This document shows, piece after piece, positions 37,340 to 46,269 of a stretch of 64,000 bases of DNA. The notes under the pieces are model-generated. The model saw only the letters and a program-made list of their open reading frames with translations. It made no database searches and was not told where the DNA came from. The translations under genes were made by a program, and so were the position numbers. Source of the DNA: Pirellulales bacterium (GTDB lineage: Bacteria > Planctomycetota > Planctomycetia > Pirellulales > Lacipirellulaceae); contig JAHBXQ010000002.1 of the NCBI GenBank assembly GCA_019636345.1, forward strand, positions 124,001-188,000. Direction: 5' to 3'. Every line of letters begins with the position of its first letter. The stretch's first letter is position 1.

Positions 37340-37548
37340 GGCGGCGACTGGCGGCAATCAAGTGGGGGGGCATGCGCAATGGCCGCGACGGGGCCGCGAG
37401 TTTGCGCGAGGGTCGGAAAGCGTCCAATTCTTGCGCAAAGGCGCGAACGCGCAAAGGGGAGAATCCAACCCCCCGAGCGGCCGGCGACCTGAGGAGTTGC
37501 ACCGGGGCGAGGGCGACAATCGAGGGGCGGGGGGCAAATGCTTCGCGG

Positions 37549-37950
37549 CTATCCGCGCCAGAGCTTCAGGCCCGGGACCTTGCGAAAATGCTCGTCCCGC
37601 GTATCGAGCGTAAGATTGTGCTGCAGGGCTTGAGCGGCGATCCACACGTCGTTCGTGGGAATTGGCGTGCCGCGTTTTGAAGCGATGTCGCAATGCGGGC
37701 GTAGTAAAGCGTCGTTTTGTCGTCGGGAACGAGGACGCCCACGTGCGGTTTGGCGAGAAATCGCTGGAGCGTGGTCTCATTGGATTGTTCCTGCCTGCCG
37801 GCGGCAAAACCGGACCGCAACTCAGCCAGTACGACCAGCGAGACCCAGATTTCGGGCGCCGCTTCAATTCGCCGAACGACCGCGTCGTCGCCTCGGTCGA
37901 AGTCCGCAATACCGATTGGCGTCGATGGCCAAGCGGGGCGCCAAAATCAT
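37549..37950 (-). pseudogene. VapC-like PIN-domain toxin, broken by two frameshifts
   Basis: The ATG at 37950 opens LAIDANRYC, the PIN motif DTN in altered form. Frame is lost at TGCGGACTTC (near 37905), where dropping one G restores DFDRGDDAVVRRIEAAPEIW and VLAELRSGFAAGRQ. Frame is lost again at a run of four A (near 37676), where one more A restores LQKRGTPIPTNDVWIAAQAL and TRDEHFRKVPGLKLWRG before TAG. The repaired length is about 133 residues, typical of VapC. It lies 2 bp after the antitoxin gene. Sequencing error is the main alternative. Confidence 0.85.
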
Positions 37951-37952
37951 TG

Positions 37953-38189
37953 TCAAATCTCGGGGTCGATACGCCGCTGCTCTTCCAGCGCGGCCAAAGT
38001 CTCGTCGTCCATCAAGCGCTGGCCGGCAATGTCGGAGAGATCGCGATATTTCACTGGCCCGCCGTTGATGCCTAGCCCCCGCCGTAGCGCGTCGACCAGC
38101 ACTGCGTTGAGCGATTTCTTTTCGGCAAGGGCGCGCTGGCGGGCGGCGACCTCGATGTCGTCAGTGATGTTGCGGACCGTGAATTTCAT
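37953..38189 (-). CDS. VapB/FitA-type ribbon-helix-helix antitoxin
   Basis: 78 residues: MKFTVRNITDDIEVAARQRA, then LAEKKSLNAVLVDALRRGLG, a FitA/Arc-type ribbon-helix-helix DNA-binding domain, and an acidic C-terminal tail (LMDDETLAALEEQRRIDPEI) that would bind the toxin. Antitoxins of this class repress their own operon. The partner toxin immediately downstream is frameshifted, so this antitoxin appears orphaned, though still intact. Confidence 0.85.
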   Translation of the reverse strand: MKFTVRNITDDIEVAARQRALAEKKSLNAVLVDALRRGLGINGGPVKYRDLSDIAGQRLMDDETLAALEEQRRIDPEI

Positions 38190-38294
38190 GCAATAGTCAC
38201 AAGCTCATGAAGGGCGGTCAACGCGTTTGCTTCATTGCCTGAGCGGGGGACTGCGACTCCGAGGGACGACGACTTATCAGTCGACCGAAACGCT

Positions 38295-38630
38295 TCAGGC
38301 CGTGTGCTGATTCCTGGGAGGCTTCATGCCGCGGATTTCTCGCCAGTATTCGTCGACGACGTCGTCGTCGATCGTCACTGAACCGCCGCCTGCCCAATGT
38401 CGGTCTTGGCCGTTCTTCTTGGGACCGGAGATCCAGTATTCATCGCCCGTTGCGACGTCGTAGTAATTGGCGCCAATCCCCTGGCCGGCGCAGGACTGCA
38501 AGACCAGATCGTGGAAGTAAACAGTACAGCCAGTGCGCGAAAACCTTGCGCGACCGATCCACGCCGGACCGTTGTCTCCGTAGCCGGACTTCAACTCGAC
38601 GTACAGAATCCGTGACTGTTTTCCAGCCAT
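38295..38630 (-). CDS. Small conserved protein of unknown function
   Basis: 111 residues with RILYVELKSGYGDNGPAWIG, GCTVYFHDLVLQ, NYYDVATGDEYWISGPKKNG and QDRHWAGGGSV. I recognise the pattern as a family often mislabelled 1-deoxy-D-xylulose-5-phosphate synthase in databases. It is far too short for that enzyme and has no TPP motif, so that name should not be transferred. Function unknown. It is on the minus strand, 9 bp beyond the cimA stop, and could be co-transcribed with cimA. Confidence 0.75.
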   Translation of the reverse strand: MAGKQSRILYVELKSGYGDNGPAWIGRARFSRTGCTVYFHDLVLQSCAGQGIGANYYDVATGDEYWISGPKKNGQDRHWAGGGSVTIDDDVVDEYWREIRGMKPPRNQHTA

Positions 38631-38639
38631 AGAACCGCC

Positions 38640-40250
38640 TCACGCTTTCTCGCAACTGTCAATGCCGGGCTTCGACCCCTCGTCCTTGCAGAGCTTGTAC
38701 TCGATGCTGTCCACCAGCGCCGCCCAGCTTGCTTCGATGACGTTCTCGTGGACGCCGACAGTGCCCCAGGTCGACTCCTCGTCGCGGCTCTCGATGACCA
38801 CCCGCACGCTCGCCGCGGTGGCGGCTTCGCTGTTGATGACCCGCACTTTGTAGTCGACCAAGTGCATGCAGGCCAATGCGGGAAAATGACTGCCGAGCGC
38901 CTTGCGCAACGCGGCGTCGAGCGCGTTGACCGGGCCGTCTCCCTCGGCGACCTCGTGTCGCAGTTCGTCGCCGACCAGCAGCTTGACCGTCGCCTCGGTC
39001 ACCGGCTGGCCGCCGCGGCTTTCGACGGTCGTGTGGTATTTCACCAGCTCGAAGTGGGGCGTGAACGTCCCCGCGAGGCGCTTGACCAAGAGCTCGAACG
39101 ACGCCTCGGCCGCCTCGAACTGGTACCCCTTGTTCTCCAAATCGACGATCCGTTCCAGCACGTTGTCCATCAGCGCTTTGTCGTTCTGCAGATTCAGCTT
39201 CGTCGCCAGGGCGATGATGTTCGACCGGCCCGACAGTTCGCTGACCAGCACGCGCCGCTCGTTTCCCACGGCGGCGGGGTCGATGTGCTCGTAACTGCGG
39301 GCCGCCTTGTTGATCGCGTGGACGTGCATTCCCCCCTTGTGAGCGAAGGCGCTCGCGCCGACGAAGGGCTGGTTGTTGCGAAAATTCATGTTCGCGATTT
39401 CGTAGACGTACCGCGACAGCTCGGTGAGATGGGCGAGCCCCGGGGCGCCGGCGCCGTCGACGCCGTTGAGCACGGTGTAGCCCCGCCGCTTCTTGAGCGC
39501 CAAGTTCGCCGCCACGGCCAGCAGATCGACGTTGCCGCACCGTTCGCCGAAGCCGTTGATCGTCCCCTGGACTTGCATCGCCCCGGCGTCGATCGCGGCC
39601 AGCGAGTTGGCGACCGCCAGCTCGCAATCGTTGTGACAGTGGATTCCCAGCGGCACATGCACCGCATTCGCGGCGACGCGGGTCAACTCGGCGATTTCCT
39701 CGGGGAGCGACCCGCCGTTGGTGTCGCACATGACGATCATCGACGCCCCCGCGTCGGCCGCCGCTTGAATCGTGCGGGCGGCATAGGCGGGGTTGGCCTT
39801 CCAGCCGTCGAAGAAGTGTTCGGCGTCGTAGATCACTTCGCGCCCTTGCGAAACGAAATACGCGACCGTGTCGCGGATCATGGCCAGATTTTCGTCGAGC
39901 GAGACTCCCAGCACCTCGGTCGCGTGAAAGTCGTGCGTCTTGCCGACGATCGTCACGACGGGGGTCTGGGCGTCGACGAGGGCCTTCATCCCCGGGTCCT
40001 CTGCCGCGGTCATCCCCCGGCGGCGCGTCATGCCGAACGCGCACAGCTTGGCATGCTTGAGCGGCTCGGCGGCGAGTCGCTCGAAGAACTGGGCGTCCTT
40101 GGGATTCGACAAGGGATACCCCCCCTCGATGAAGTCGAACCCCATCTCGTCGAGCCGGCGGGCGATGAGCACCTTGTCATCGAGCGAGAAGTTGACGCCT
40201 TCGCCTTGGGCGCCGTCGCGGAGGGTCGTGTCGTAGAGTTGGATGTGCAT
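38640..40250 (-). CDS. cimA: Citramalate synthase
   Basis: Condenses pyruvate and acetyl-CoA to (R)-citramalate, opening the threonine-independent route to isoleucine. The 536 residues comprise an IPMS-like TIM barrel (LYDTTLRDGAQGEGVNFSL, VIYDAEHFFDGWKANP, CDTNGGSLPEEI, HCHNDCELAVANSLAA, GTINGFGERCGNVDL), a linker (GMHVHAINK) and a C-terminal regulatory LeuA-type domain (about 390-510), where isoleucine feedback is expected. The YDAEHFFDG and GYPLSNPKDA segments favour CimA over LeuA. A candidate isoleucine attenuator precedes it. No Shine-Dalgarno is visible; the upstream 15 nt are CCTCC-rich. Confidence 0.9.
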   Translation of the reverse strand: MHIQLYDTTLRDGAQGEGVNFSLDDKVLIARRLDEMGFDFIEGGYPLSNPKDAQFFERLAAEPLKHAKLCAFGMTRRRGMTAAEDPGMKALVDAQTPVVTIVGKTHDFHATEVLGVSLDENLAMIRDTVAYFVSQGREVIYDAEHFFDGWKANPAYAARTIQAAADAGASMIVMCDTNGGSLPEEIAELTRVAANAVHVPLGIHCHNDCELAVANSLAAIDAGAMQVQGTINGFGERCGNVDLLAVAANLALKKRRGYTVLNGVDGAGAPGLAHLTELSRYVYEIANMNFRNNQPFVGASAFAHKGGMHVHAINKAARSYEHIDPAAVGNERRVLVSELSGRSNIIALATKLNLQNDKALMDNVLERIVDLENKGYQFEAAEASFELLVKRLAGTFTPHFELVKYHTTVESRGGQPVTEATVKLLVGDELRHEVAEGDGPVNALDAALRKALGSHFPALACMHLVDYKVRVINSEAATAASVRVVIESRDEESTWGTVGVHENVIEASWAALVDSIEYKLCKDEGSKPGIDSCEKA

Positions 40251-40360
40251 GGGAGGAGGGGAGCCAGAGGTCGGAGGTCAGAGGCGGAGGACGCCGATCG
40301 CTCGATTTGGGAAGGTTGCCGCTGGGGGGGAACGTTGGGAGCCGCTGTTGTCTGCCCCAA

Positions 40361-40396
40361 TAAAAAACCCCCGCAGGCCATCGCGGCCTTCGGGGG
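40361..40396 (-). terminator. Intrinsic terminator inside the cimA leader (candidate attenuator)
   Basis: On the minus strand CCCCCG-a-AGGCC, a GCGAT loop, GGCCT-g-CGGGGG, then TTTTTTATT. It lies about 110 nt upstream of the cimA ATG and 33 nt after the stop codon of the Ile-containing leader peptide, with a promoter upstream. Its position in a leader, rather than after ftsK, suggests conditional termination. Confidence 0.85.
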
Positions 40397-40428
40397 TCGG
40401 GTTTGCAGCAAGGTGTGCTCGAACCGCC

Positions 40429-40482
40429 CTAGGGCCGCCGTCGGGGAATAATCGGAATCATGGCGATCGGGGCGGGCATCAT
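40429..40482 (-). CDS. Candidate isoleucine-rich leader peptide of cimA
   Basis: Seventeen codons ending in TAG: MMPAPIAMIPIIPRRRP, with four Ile codons (ATC, ATT, ATT, ATT) clustered in seven positions. An in-frame GTG 15 nt upstream could extend it by five residues. No strong Shine-Dalgarno is visible. Stalling on Ile codons would place a ribosome just ahead of the downstream terminator arm, the classic attenuation geometry. The reading frame is real; translation and regulation are inferred. Confidence 0.55.
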   Translation of the reverse strand: MMPAPIAMIPIIPRRRP

Positions 40483-40550
40483 CGGCTCAGCGGGCACAGT
40501 CGGAACGGTTGGTTGGAACCAGCAGAAGATCAGCGGCTCGACATGAAACA

Positions 40551-40579
40551 AGCTTAGCCCGCCGACGGAGCAGGGTCAA
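40551..40579 (-). promoter_or_regulatory. cimA leader promoter
   Basis: TTGACC (40579-40574), a 17-bp spacer, and TAAGCT (40556-40551) on the minus strand, placing the start site near 40544, about 62 nt ahead of the leader-peptide ATG. It lies just past the ftsK stop and faces cimA. Confidence 0.65.
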
Positions 40580-40671
40580 CGACCGCCCTGAGGGTCAGAA
40601 GTCCAAGAACCCCGGCATTCCCCGACTTTCCTCGGCACAGCCGCAGGCAGCGGCCAGCACCGACCGGGGCG

Positions 40672-43600
40672 TCAGGGTTCGTCTTCCTCCCAGTCCTCTT
40701 CGCCTTCATCCCCTTCGGCGCCTTCCTCGTCCTCGTCCTCGTACTCGTAGACGTATTCGTACTCCGCTTCTTCGTCTTCGAGTTCGTCGTCGTCCGCTTC
40801 GTCGACTTCTTCATCCTCGTCGATCTCGTCAACTTCCGCTTCGGCCTCGACGTCAGTCTCGGCTTCTTCTTCGTCGAACTCCGGCTCGTCCTCGTCCGGG
40901 GCGTCCTCTTCTTCGTCTTCGTACTCGTATTCGTACTCCTCTTCGTCCTCCGACTCTTCTTCGTCGAGTTCGTCCGCAGCGGCTTCATTTGCTTCGAGTT
41001 GTTCGTTGGCGTCCGCAACGTCTTCGGCCGTGTCCTCGGCGGCTTCTTCCCATTGGTCGTCGTCCTCGACGATATCCGAAGCGTCGTCGTTCGCTTCGAG
41101 TTCCGAGTCAACCTCCGACCACGCAGCGGGTTCTTCCAGTTCCGAATCGTACGGACTCGGCGATATGCGATTCGTCGCCGCGGTCCGGATTTGGCCGATC
41201 GCTTCCTCGTCGGCTTGGTCCTCCTCCCACGGGGCGGTCAGCGTCGCGGTCGCGGCCATGGTTGCGGCGGCGGCGCTGAGCGTCGTCCCCGCGAGCGACG
41301 GGCGGCGGGTCGGAGCGGGGGGCGCCGACGAGCCGAAGTCGGCGCGCGTCGCCGCGGGTTCCAGGTCGCTCGGCTCGTCGGAGCCGGGGATGATGATGTT
41401 CGGCCGCCGCGGCTTCGGAGCGACGGTCGCGGCCGTCGCAACGGTCGACGGGCCGTCGAGCAGCGACGTCGGCGGCGGACCCGCTTCGCCGCCGCGGGCC
41501 ATCGCCTCCCACTCCTCGACCGTCAGCAGCACGTCGCGGGCCTGCGAGCCGTTGTACTGTCCCACGATGCCGTCCTCGGCCATGAAGTCGATCAGCCGCG
41601 ACGCTCGGCCGTAGCCGATCCCCAGGCACCGCTGCAGCAGCGAGCAACTGCCGCGGCGCTCGCGCACCACGACGTCGACGGCCTGCTCGTACAGTTCGTC
41701 GCGATTCTTGAGGGCTCCGCCGCCCCCGGCGCCGGCCTCCTCCTCGTCTTTGGTCTTCAGTTCGATCAACTCGCGGGCGAACTGCGGACTGTCGGTCCCG
41801 ACGAAATCGGTGACTCGCGTGATCTCATCGTCAGACAGGTACGTCCCCTGCCCGCGGAGCAATTGACTGGTGCCGGGGGAGAGGAACAGCATGTCGCCGT
41901 TGCCCAGCAGCTTCTCGGCGCCGTTCTCGTCGAGCACGACGCGGCTGTCGGTCTTGCTGGCGACTTGGAACGCGATCCGGGCCGGCAGGTTCGACTTGAT
42001 CAACCCCGTGATGACGTCGACGGTCGGTTTCTGCGTGGCGAGGATCAGGTGGATGCCGACCGCTCGGCTTTTTTGGGCGAGCCGGATGATATGCTGCTCG
42101 ACCTCCTTGCCGGCGGTCATCATCAGGTCGGCCATTTCGTCGGCGACGATCACGATGAACGGCAGGCTGCGCGGGACGTGCTCCCACTCCGCCTCGCTGG
42201 CGGGTTGGATCCGCTCGCGCAGTTCTTCCTCGCTCAGTTGATTGTAGACGGTCAGGTGCCGCACCCCGGCTCGAGCGAGGAGCGTGTACCGTTCCTCCAT
42301 CTTGTCGACCGCCCAGGCAAGGATCGCCTCGGCCTTTTTCATGTCCGTGACGACCGGGTGCATCAGGTGGGGGAGCTTCTTGTAGCCGGAGAGCTCCACC
42401 ATCTTCGGGTCGATCATCAGCATCCGCACCTCGTCGGGGCCGCGGGCCATGAGCATCGACACGATGATCGAGTTGAGACAGACCGACTTGCCCGTGCCCG
42501 TGCGCCCGGCGATGAGCAAGTGGGGCAGCGCGGCCAAGTCGACCACCAGCGGATTGCCAGAGACGTCCTTTCCCAGGAAGATCGGAATCTTCATCCGCTT
42601 CGCGGTCCCGTTGGACTGCTCGATGATCTCGCGGATGCGGACCAGTTGCCGCCGTTCGTTGGGGACCTCGATCCCGACGGTGTTCTTGCCGGGGATGGGG
42701 GCCACGATCCGCACGCTCGGCACGCGCAGCGCGATTGCCAGGTCGTCGGCCAGACCGGTGATCTTCGACAATCGCAGGCCCGCTTCGAGTTGCACCTCGT
42801 ACTGGGCGATTACCGGGCCGGTCTCGATCTCGACGACTTTCACGTTGAATCCGAAATCGCGGAACGTGCGCTCCAGGATCTTCGCCTTGCGGCGGACCTC
42901 GCGCTCATGCTCCTCGTAGCTGACCTCTTCGGACTCCAGCAGCAGATCGAGCGGCGGGAGCTCGTAATTCAGATCCTCCGGCGGGGCGCTGTCGGCGGCT
43001 TCGAGCTGGTCGATGATCTGGGCGACCTCGTCTTGCTCGGCGACCTTGGCCTCCTTCGCCGAGGCGGGTTTGTTGTGGCGGGACTTGATGCCGAGCGCGG
43101 TGGCGAGCTTCTGTTTGAGGCCCGAGGGTTCCTCGGCGGCTGCCGCCGTAGCGGCAGGAGAAGCGTCCTCCGCGTTGCGGTCGGCGGGGGTGCGCACCGT
43201 GAGGGCGTCGGACTCAGCCTCCTCGGCTTCGTCTTCTTCCTCCCACTCGGCTTCTTCGTCTTCTTCCCCCTCTTCCTCGTATTCGTACTCGTATTCCTCC
43301 TCGCCGTCCGCTTCCTCGGCGTCTTCGTCCTCTTCGTCGGACTCGTCCAGCAGTTCGTCAAGTTCGCCGTCGACGTCGTTGGCTCGGCGGCGGGTCGCCG
43401 CGGCGAGCGGCAGTCGAGCGGCGGAGCCGAGCGCCCGGAAGCCGAGTCCCGACACGGCCGTCGCCCCGGCGGCCATCCGGAACATGAGATAGTCGGTCGC
43501 CAAGAGCAGCCCGGCCATGAGTACGGCAAGTGCCAAGATATAGGCCCCGGCGACGGCAAAATGGGACTCAAGCAGCGCCCAGCCCATCGCGCCCAGGTAT

Positions 43601-43983
43601 CCGCCGGCGCCGATCTCCGGTCCTGGAGACCTGTCGGGAAGCGCCATCGCCGCCAGGGTGGTGAACGCCACGAGCGTGACCGTCCAACCGACGCCGCGGA
43701 GCACCGGCTGGTCGAACTCGCGCCGCACGGTCAGCATGACCGCCACCAGCGCAATCGAACCGGCGACAAAGAACGCCCCGTAGCCGAATCCGGCGAACAG
43801 GGCGTGAGCCGCGTAGGCGCCGACGCGCCCGCAGGCGTTGTTCACGTACTGTCGGGGGGGATCGACGAGCGAACTCGGCGGGTCGGCCGGGTCGTAGGTC
43901 GCCAGCGACGCGGTGATCACCAGCGCCGCGGCCGCCAGACCGAGCGAAAACAGATCGAGCTTGAGACTACGATTCTCGAACAT
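40672..43983 (-). CDS. ftsK: DNA translocase FtsK/SpoIIIE with acidic tracts
   Basis: 1103 residues from the ATG at 43983, the start that gives the family-like MFENRSLKLDLFSLG N-terminus. Four or five membrane helices (to about 170) anchor it at the septum. An acidic linker follows at 203-260. The motor has alpha/beta domains (about 340-470), Walker A GRTGTGKS at 493-500, Walker B VIVADEM around 611-617, the LATQKP loop, and a winged-helix gamma domain (about 760-825) that would read polarity sequences. A further 278 residues follow, very rich in Glu/Asp/Tyr from about 980 to the end. FtsK normally ends with gamma, so the acidic tail is unusual. It pumps chromosome DNA during division. Confidence 0.95.
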   Translation of the reverse strand: MFENRSLKLDLFSLGLAAAALVITASLATYDPADPPSSLVDPPRQYVNNACGRVGAYAAHALFAGFGYGAFFVAGSIALVAVMLTVRREFDQPVLRGVGWTVTLVAFTTLAAMALPDRSPGPEIGAGGYLGAMGWALLESHFAVAGAYILALAVLMAGLLLATDYLMFRMAAGATAVSGLGFRALGSAARLPLAAATRRRANDVDGELDELLDESDEEDEDAEEADGEEEYEYEYEEEGEEDEEAEWEEEDEAEEAESDALTVRTPADRNAEDASPAATAAAAEEPSGLKQKLATALGIKSRHNKPASAKEAKVAEQDEVAQIIDQLEAADSAPPEDLNYELPPLDLLLESEEVSYEEHEREVRRKAKILERTFRDFGFNVKVVEIETGPVIAQYEVQLEAGLRLSKITGLADDLAIALRVPSVRIVAPIPGKNTVGIEVPNERRQLVRIREIIEQSNGTAKRMKIPIFLGKDVSGNPLVVDLAALPHLLIAGRTGTGKSVCLNSIIVSMLMARGPDEVRMLMIDPKMVELSGYKKLPHLMHPVVTDMKKAEAILAWAVDKMEERYTLLARAGVRHLTVYNQLSEEELRERIQPASEAEWEHVPRSLPFIVIVADEMADLMMTAGKEVEQHIIRLAQKSRAVGIHLILATQKPTVDVITGLIKSNLPARIAFQVASKTDSRVVLDENGAEKLLGNGDMLFLSPGTSQLLRGQGTYLSDDEITRVTDFVGTDSPQFARELIELKTKDEEEAGAGGGGALKNRDELYEQAVDVVVRERRGSCSLLQRCLGIGYGRASRLIDFMAEDGIVGQYNGSQARDVLLTVEEWEAMARGGEAGPPPTSLLDGPSTVATAATVAPKPRRPNIIIPGSDEPSDLEPAATRADFGSSAPPAPTRRPSLAGTTLSAAAATMAATATLTAPWEEDQADEEAIGQIRTAATNRISPSPYDSELEEPAAWSEVDSELEANDDASDIVEDDDQWEEAAEDTAEDVADANEQLEANEAAADELDEEESEDEEEYEYEYEDEEEDAPDEDEPEFDEEEAETDVEAEAEVDEIDEDEEVDEADDDELEDEEAEYEYVYEYEDEDEEGAEGDEGEEDWEEDEP

Positions 43984-44434
43984 AGGCGCGGAATGCATGA
44001 ACGACCAACCGCCGAACCGACGCGACGCAGGTCGCGGCGAGCTCGTCGTCGCTCGGCCGCGATCGGCCGGGCGAAATTGGATCGCAGGGCGCTTCCGTGC
44101 CCAACGGGATGTCCGTAACGCTGACTCACAGGTGCAGGGGGCGAGCCACGCGCACAACGACGCCGTCCTGGAGTCACGCGCACCTCGCCTGCGATATGGT
44201 TTCGGCGTTCGCCGCAAGGGGGATGCAATCGGAAGTCGCCCTGCCGCAGCCCTTGCCCCTGGGGGACGATTCGCACGACTGCGGCCGTGCGTACAACCGC
44301 GTCAATGCGAACGCCGCCGCGAGGGAGCATTCTCTCCCCGCTGCAATTGTTCCCGCGAGCCAAGCAGTCGGGGGTGCGGGAGCCGCGAGAATCGCCTCGA
44401 TTGCGGGCGGAATCCGGCTCCGTCGTGCCGGTCG
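43984..44434. other. 451-bp gap upstream of ftsK with no supported gene
   Basis: Lies between the ftsK start and the truB stop. An in-frame N-terminal extension of ftsK covers part of it (a possible alternative ATG at 43998), but its sequence is not FtsK-like. No terminator after truB is evident. No RNA gene seen. Confidence 0.45.
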
Positions 44435-45307
44435 TTACGGCTGCGAAAAGTTGGGGGCCGGTTTGTACTGCCCGGCGGCGTGCCGACGCAGAATCGCCAC
44501 AAGCCGCCCGCCCGGATCGAGCGCGGCGAACTCCGCCGCCTCGGTCACCCCGGCTGGGAGCGGCAGCAGCCGGCCGCAGGCGACATCGGCCAGTTCCGCA
44601 GGCGCCAATTCCCACTGGGGAAGGTCGCGGACCGCCTCCAGCGGCGAGATCAAGCAATTCGGCAACATCTCGGCCGTCAATGTGCGCGGGTCGGCGGCCG
44701 CTTCGACGCGAAACGGTCCGATCGCCGTCCGCTCGAGCGCCGCCATCACGGCGGAGGTCCCCAGCGATTCGGCCAGATCGCGGCCGAGCGAACGGACATA
44801 CGTTCCGCTGCCGCAGACGATCTCCAGTTCGCACCGCGGATAGTCGTACGCCAGCAGTCGGAGCGAGCGGATCGCAACCGGTCGCGGGGCGAGCTTCACC
44901 TCGTTGCCGCGCCGGGCCAAGTCGTAGGCCCGCTGCCCGGCGATCTTCACTGCCGAAAACGCCGGGGGACGCTGCTCGATCGTCCCGACGAACCGGGGGA
45001 GCGCGGCCGTCAGCTCCCCCTCGCCGGGGACGGGCGCCCCGGGGACCAGTTCGACCTCGCTCTCCACGTCGTCGCTGGGGCTGCGCTGTCCCAGCAGGAA
45101 CGTCGCCCGATAGGTCTTGGGCGCTCGCTGGACGTATTCGGTCAGCCGCGTCGCCTGTCCGAGGCAGACGACCAGCACCCCCGAGGCGATCGGGTCGAGG
45201 GTGCCCGCGTGACCCGCCTTGGCGGGTCGAACGAGCCGCTGGACCCGATTGACCACGTCGCGCGACGTGGGTCCGGGAGGTTTGCGGAGATTCAACAGGG
45301 CGAACAT
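44435..45307 (-). CDS. truB: tRNA pseudouridine(55) synthase
   Basis: Makes the T-loop pseudouridine of tRNAs. 290 residues with the N-terminal LNLRKPPGPTSRDVVNRVQR, the catalytic GHAGTLDPIASGVL (active Asp38), YRATFLLGQRSPSDD, RPPAFSAVKIAGQRAYDLAR and CGSGTYVRSLGRDLAE. The C-terminus is short, without a full PUA domain. It is divergent from rsmG, sharing about 160 bp of intergenic DNA. Confidence 0.95.
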   Translation of the reverse strand: MFALLNLRKPPGPTSRDVVNRVQRLVRPAKAGHAGTLDPIASGVLVVCLGQATRLTEYVQRAPKTYRATFLLGQRSPSDDVESEVELVPGAPVPGEGELTAALPRFVGTIEQRPPAFSAVKIAGQRAYDLARRGNEVKLAPRPVAIRSLRLLAYDYPRCELEIVCGSGTYVRSLGRDLAESLGTSAVMAALERTAIGPFRVEAAADPRTLTAEMLPNCLISPLEAVRDLPQWELAPAELADVACGRLLPLPAGVTEAAEFAALDPGGRLVAILRRHAAGQYKPAPNFSQP

Positions 45308-45467
45308 GCGACAGCCGGTTGAAGGGGGGCAAGCAGCGACGGAACCAGCCGCGAACTCGCTTGGTCAGCAGCCGGCCCTTCGCGCCGGCGCGGCGATCCC
45401 CCATACTGCCCCACGCCCCGCATCGGGGCAAGATTGCCCTACTCGCCTCTCGACCAGACCCGCTCGC

Positions 45468-46142
45468 GTGACCCCCGACGATTCCGCCGCCGAATTTGCT
45501 ACGCTCGCCGAGGCGCTCGCCGCCCACGGCATCGAGCTGGAGCCGGAGCGCGTCGAATTGCTCGATCGGTATCGCGCAGCCCTGTGGCGATGGAACGAGC
45601 AGCTCAATCTCACGCGACATACGACCCACGCCAAGTTCGTCGGCCGCGACGTGGTCGACAGCCTCGAACTGGCGAAGTTGATCGCCCCGAAGCGACGCGT
45701 CCTCGACGTCGGCTCCGGCGGCGGAGTTCCCGGGCTGGTGATCGCCATCTGCCGGCCCGACCTGCGCGTCACCGTGTGCGAGTCGACCCAGAAAAAAGCC
45801 AAGGTGCTGCAATCGCTGGTCGACGAACTCGGCCTGCCGACTGAGGTGTTCGGCTGCCGGGCTGAAGAACTGCTGGAGGTCCGCACGTTCGACGCGATCG
45901 TCGCGCGGGCTGTCGCCCCGCTGGCGAAGATGCTCTCCTGGCTCGCCCCGTATTGGGAGTCGTTCGACGAACTGCTGCTGGTGAAGGGGCGGTCATGGGT
46001 CGACGAACGGGGGGAGGCTCGCCATCGCGGACTGATGCACGGCTTGGAACTTCGCAAGGCCGCGACCTACGCCATGCCGGGTCCGGCAGGCGAGAGCGTC
46101 ATCCTGCGCATCCGCCGCGGCGACGGAGGAGATCTCGACTGA
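45468..46142 (+). CDS. rsmG: 16S rRNA (guanine527-N7)-methyltransferase RsmG
   Basis: SAM-dependent methylation of G527 in 16S rRNA. From the GTG at 45468 it has 224 residues (family about 210-220): LLDRYRAALWRWNEQLNLTR, the SAM motif RVLDVGSGGGVPGLVIAI, VCESTQKKAKVL and FDAIVARAVAPLAKML. A longer frame starting at a TTG inside truB is rejected, since it overlaps the divergent gene and adds non-conserved sequence. No clear Shine-Dalgarno precedes the GTG, so the exact start is less sure than the identity. Confidence 0.93.
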   Translation: MTPDDSAAEFATLAEALAAHGIELEPERVELLDRYRAALWRWNEQLNLTRHTTHAKFVGRDVVDSLELAKLIAPKRRVLDVGSGGGVPGLVIAICRPDLRVTVCESTQKKAKVLQSLVDELGLPTEVFGCRAEELLEVRTFDAIVARAVAPLAKMLSWLAPYWESFDELLLVKGRSWVDERGEARHRGLMHGLELRKAATYAMPGPAGESVILRIRRGDGGDLD

Positions 46143-46269
46143 CGGTTCGCAGCGAGCGGCTCCGCCCTCGGCGGGGATAGCCGATCGGCGGAATCTCCCG
46201 TACACTGCGGTCAGTGCGACGACGTTCGCAAAGGGATTGCCGTACCTGAGAGTGAATAGGAGCAAGACG

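Noticed and set aside
38295-38630. 1-deoxy-D-xylulose-5-phosphate synthase annotation for the 111-residue protein
   Set aside because: The name circulates for this family, but the protein is far too short and has no thiamine-diphosphate motif.
40672-41050. Repetitive TCTTCGTC-type DNA, considered as a CRISPR or tandem-repeat array
   Set aside because: It is codon repetition for Glu/Asp/Tyr inside ftsK, in frame, without spacers of fixed length.
40999-44118. 1039-codon frame opposite ftsK
   Set aside because: Long only because GC-rich codons and the Glu/Asp tract read as open frames on the other strand; no domain seen.
45219-45467. N-terminal extension of RsmG beginning inside truB
   Set aside because: It overlaps a divergent gene, starts with TTG and adds sequence unlike the family.
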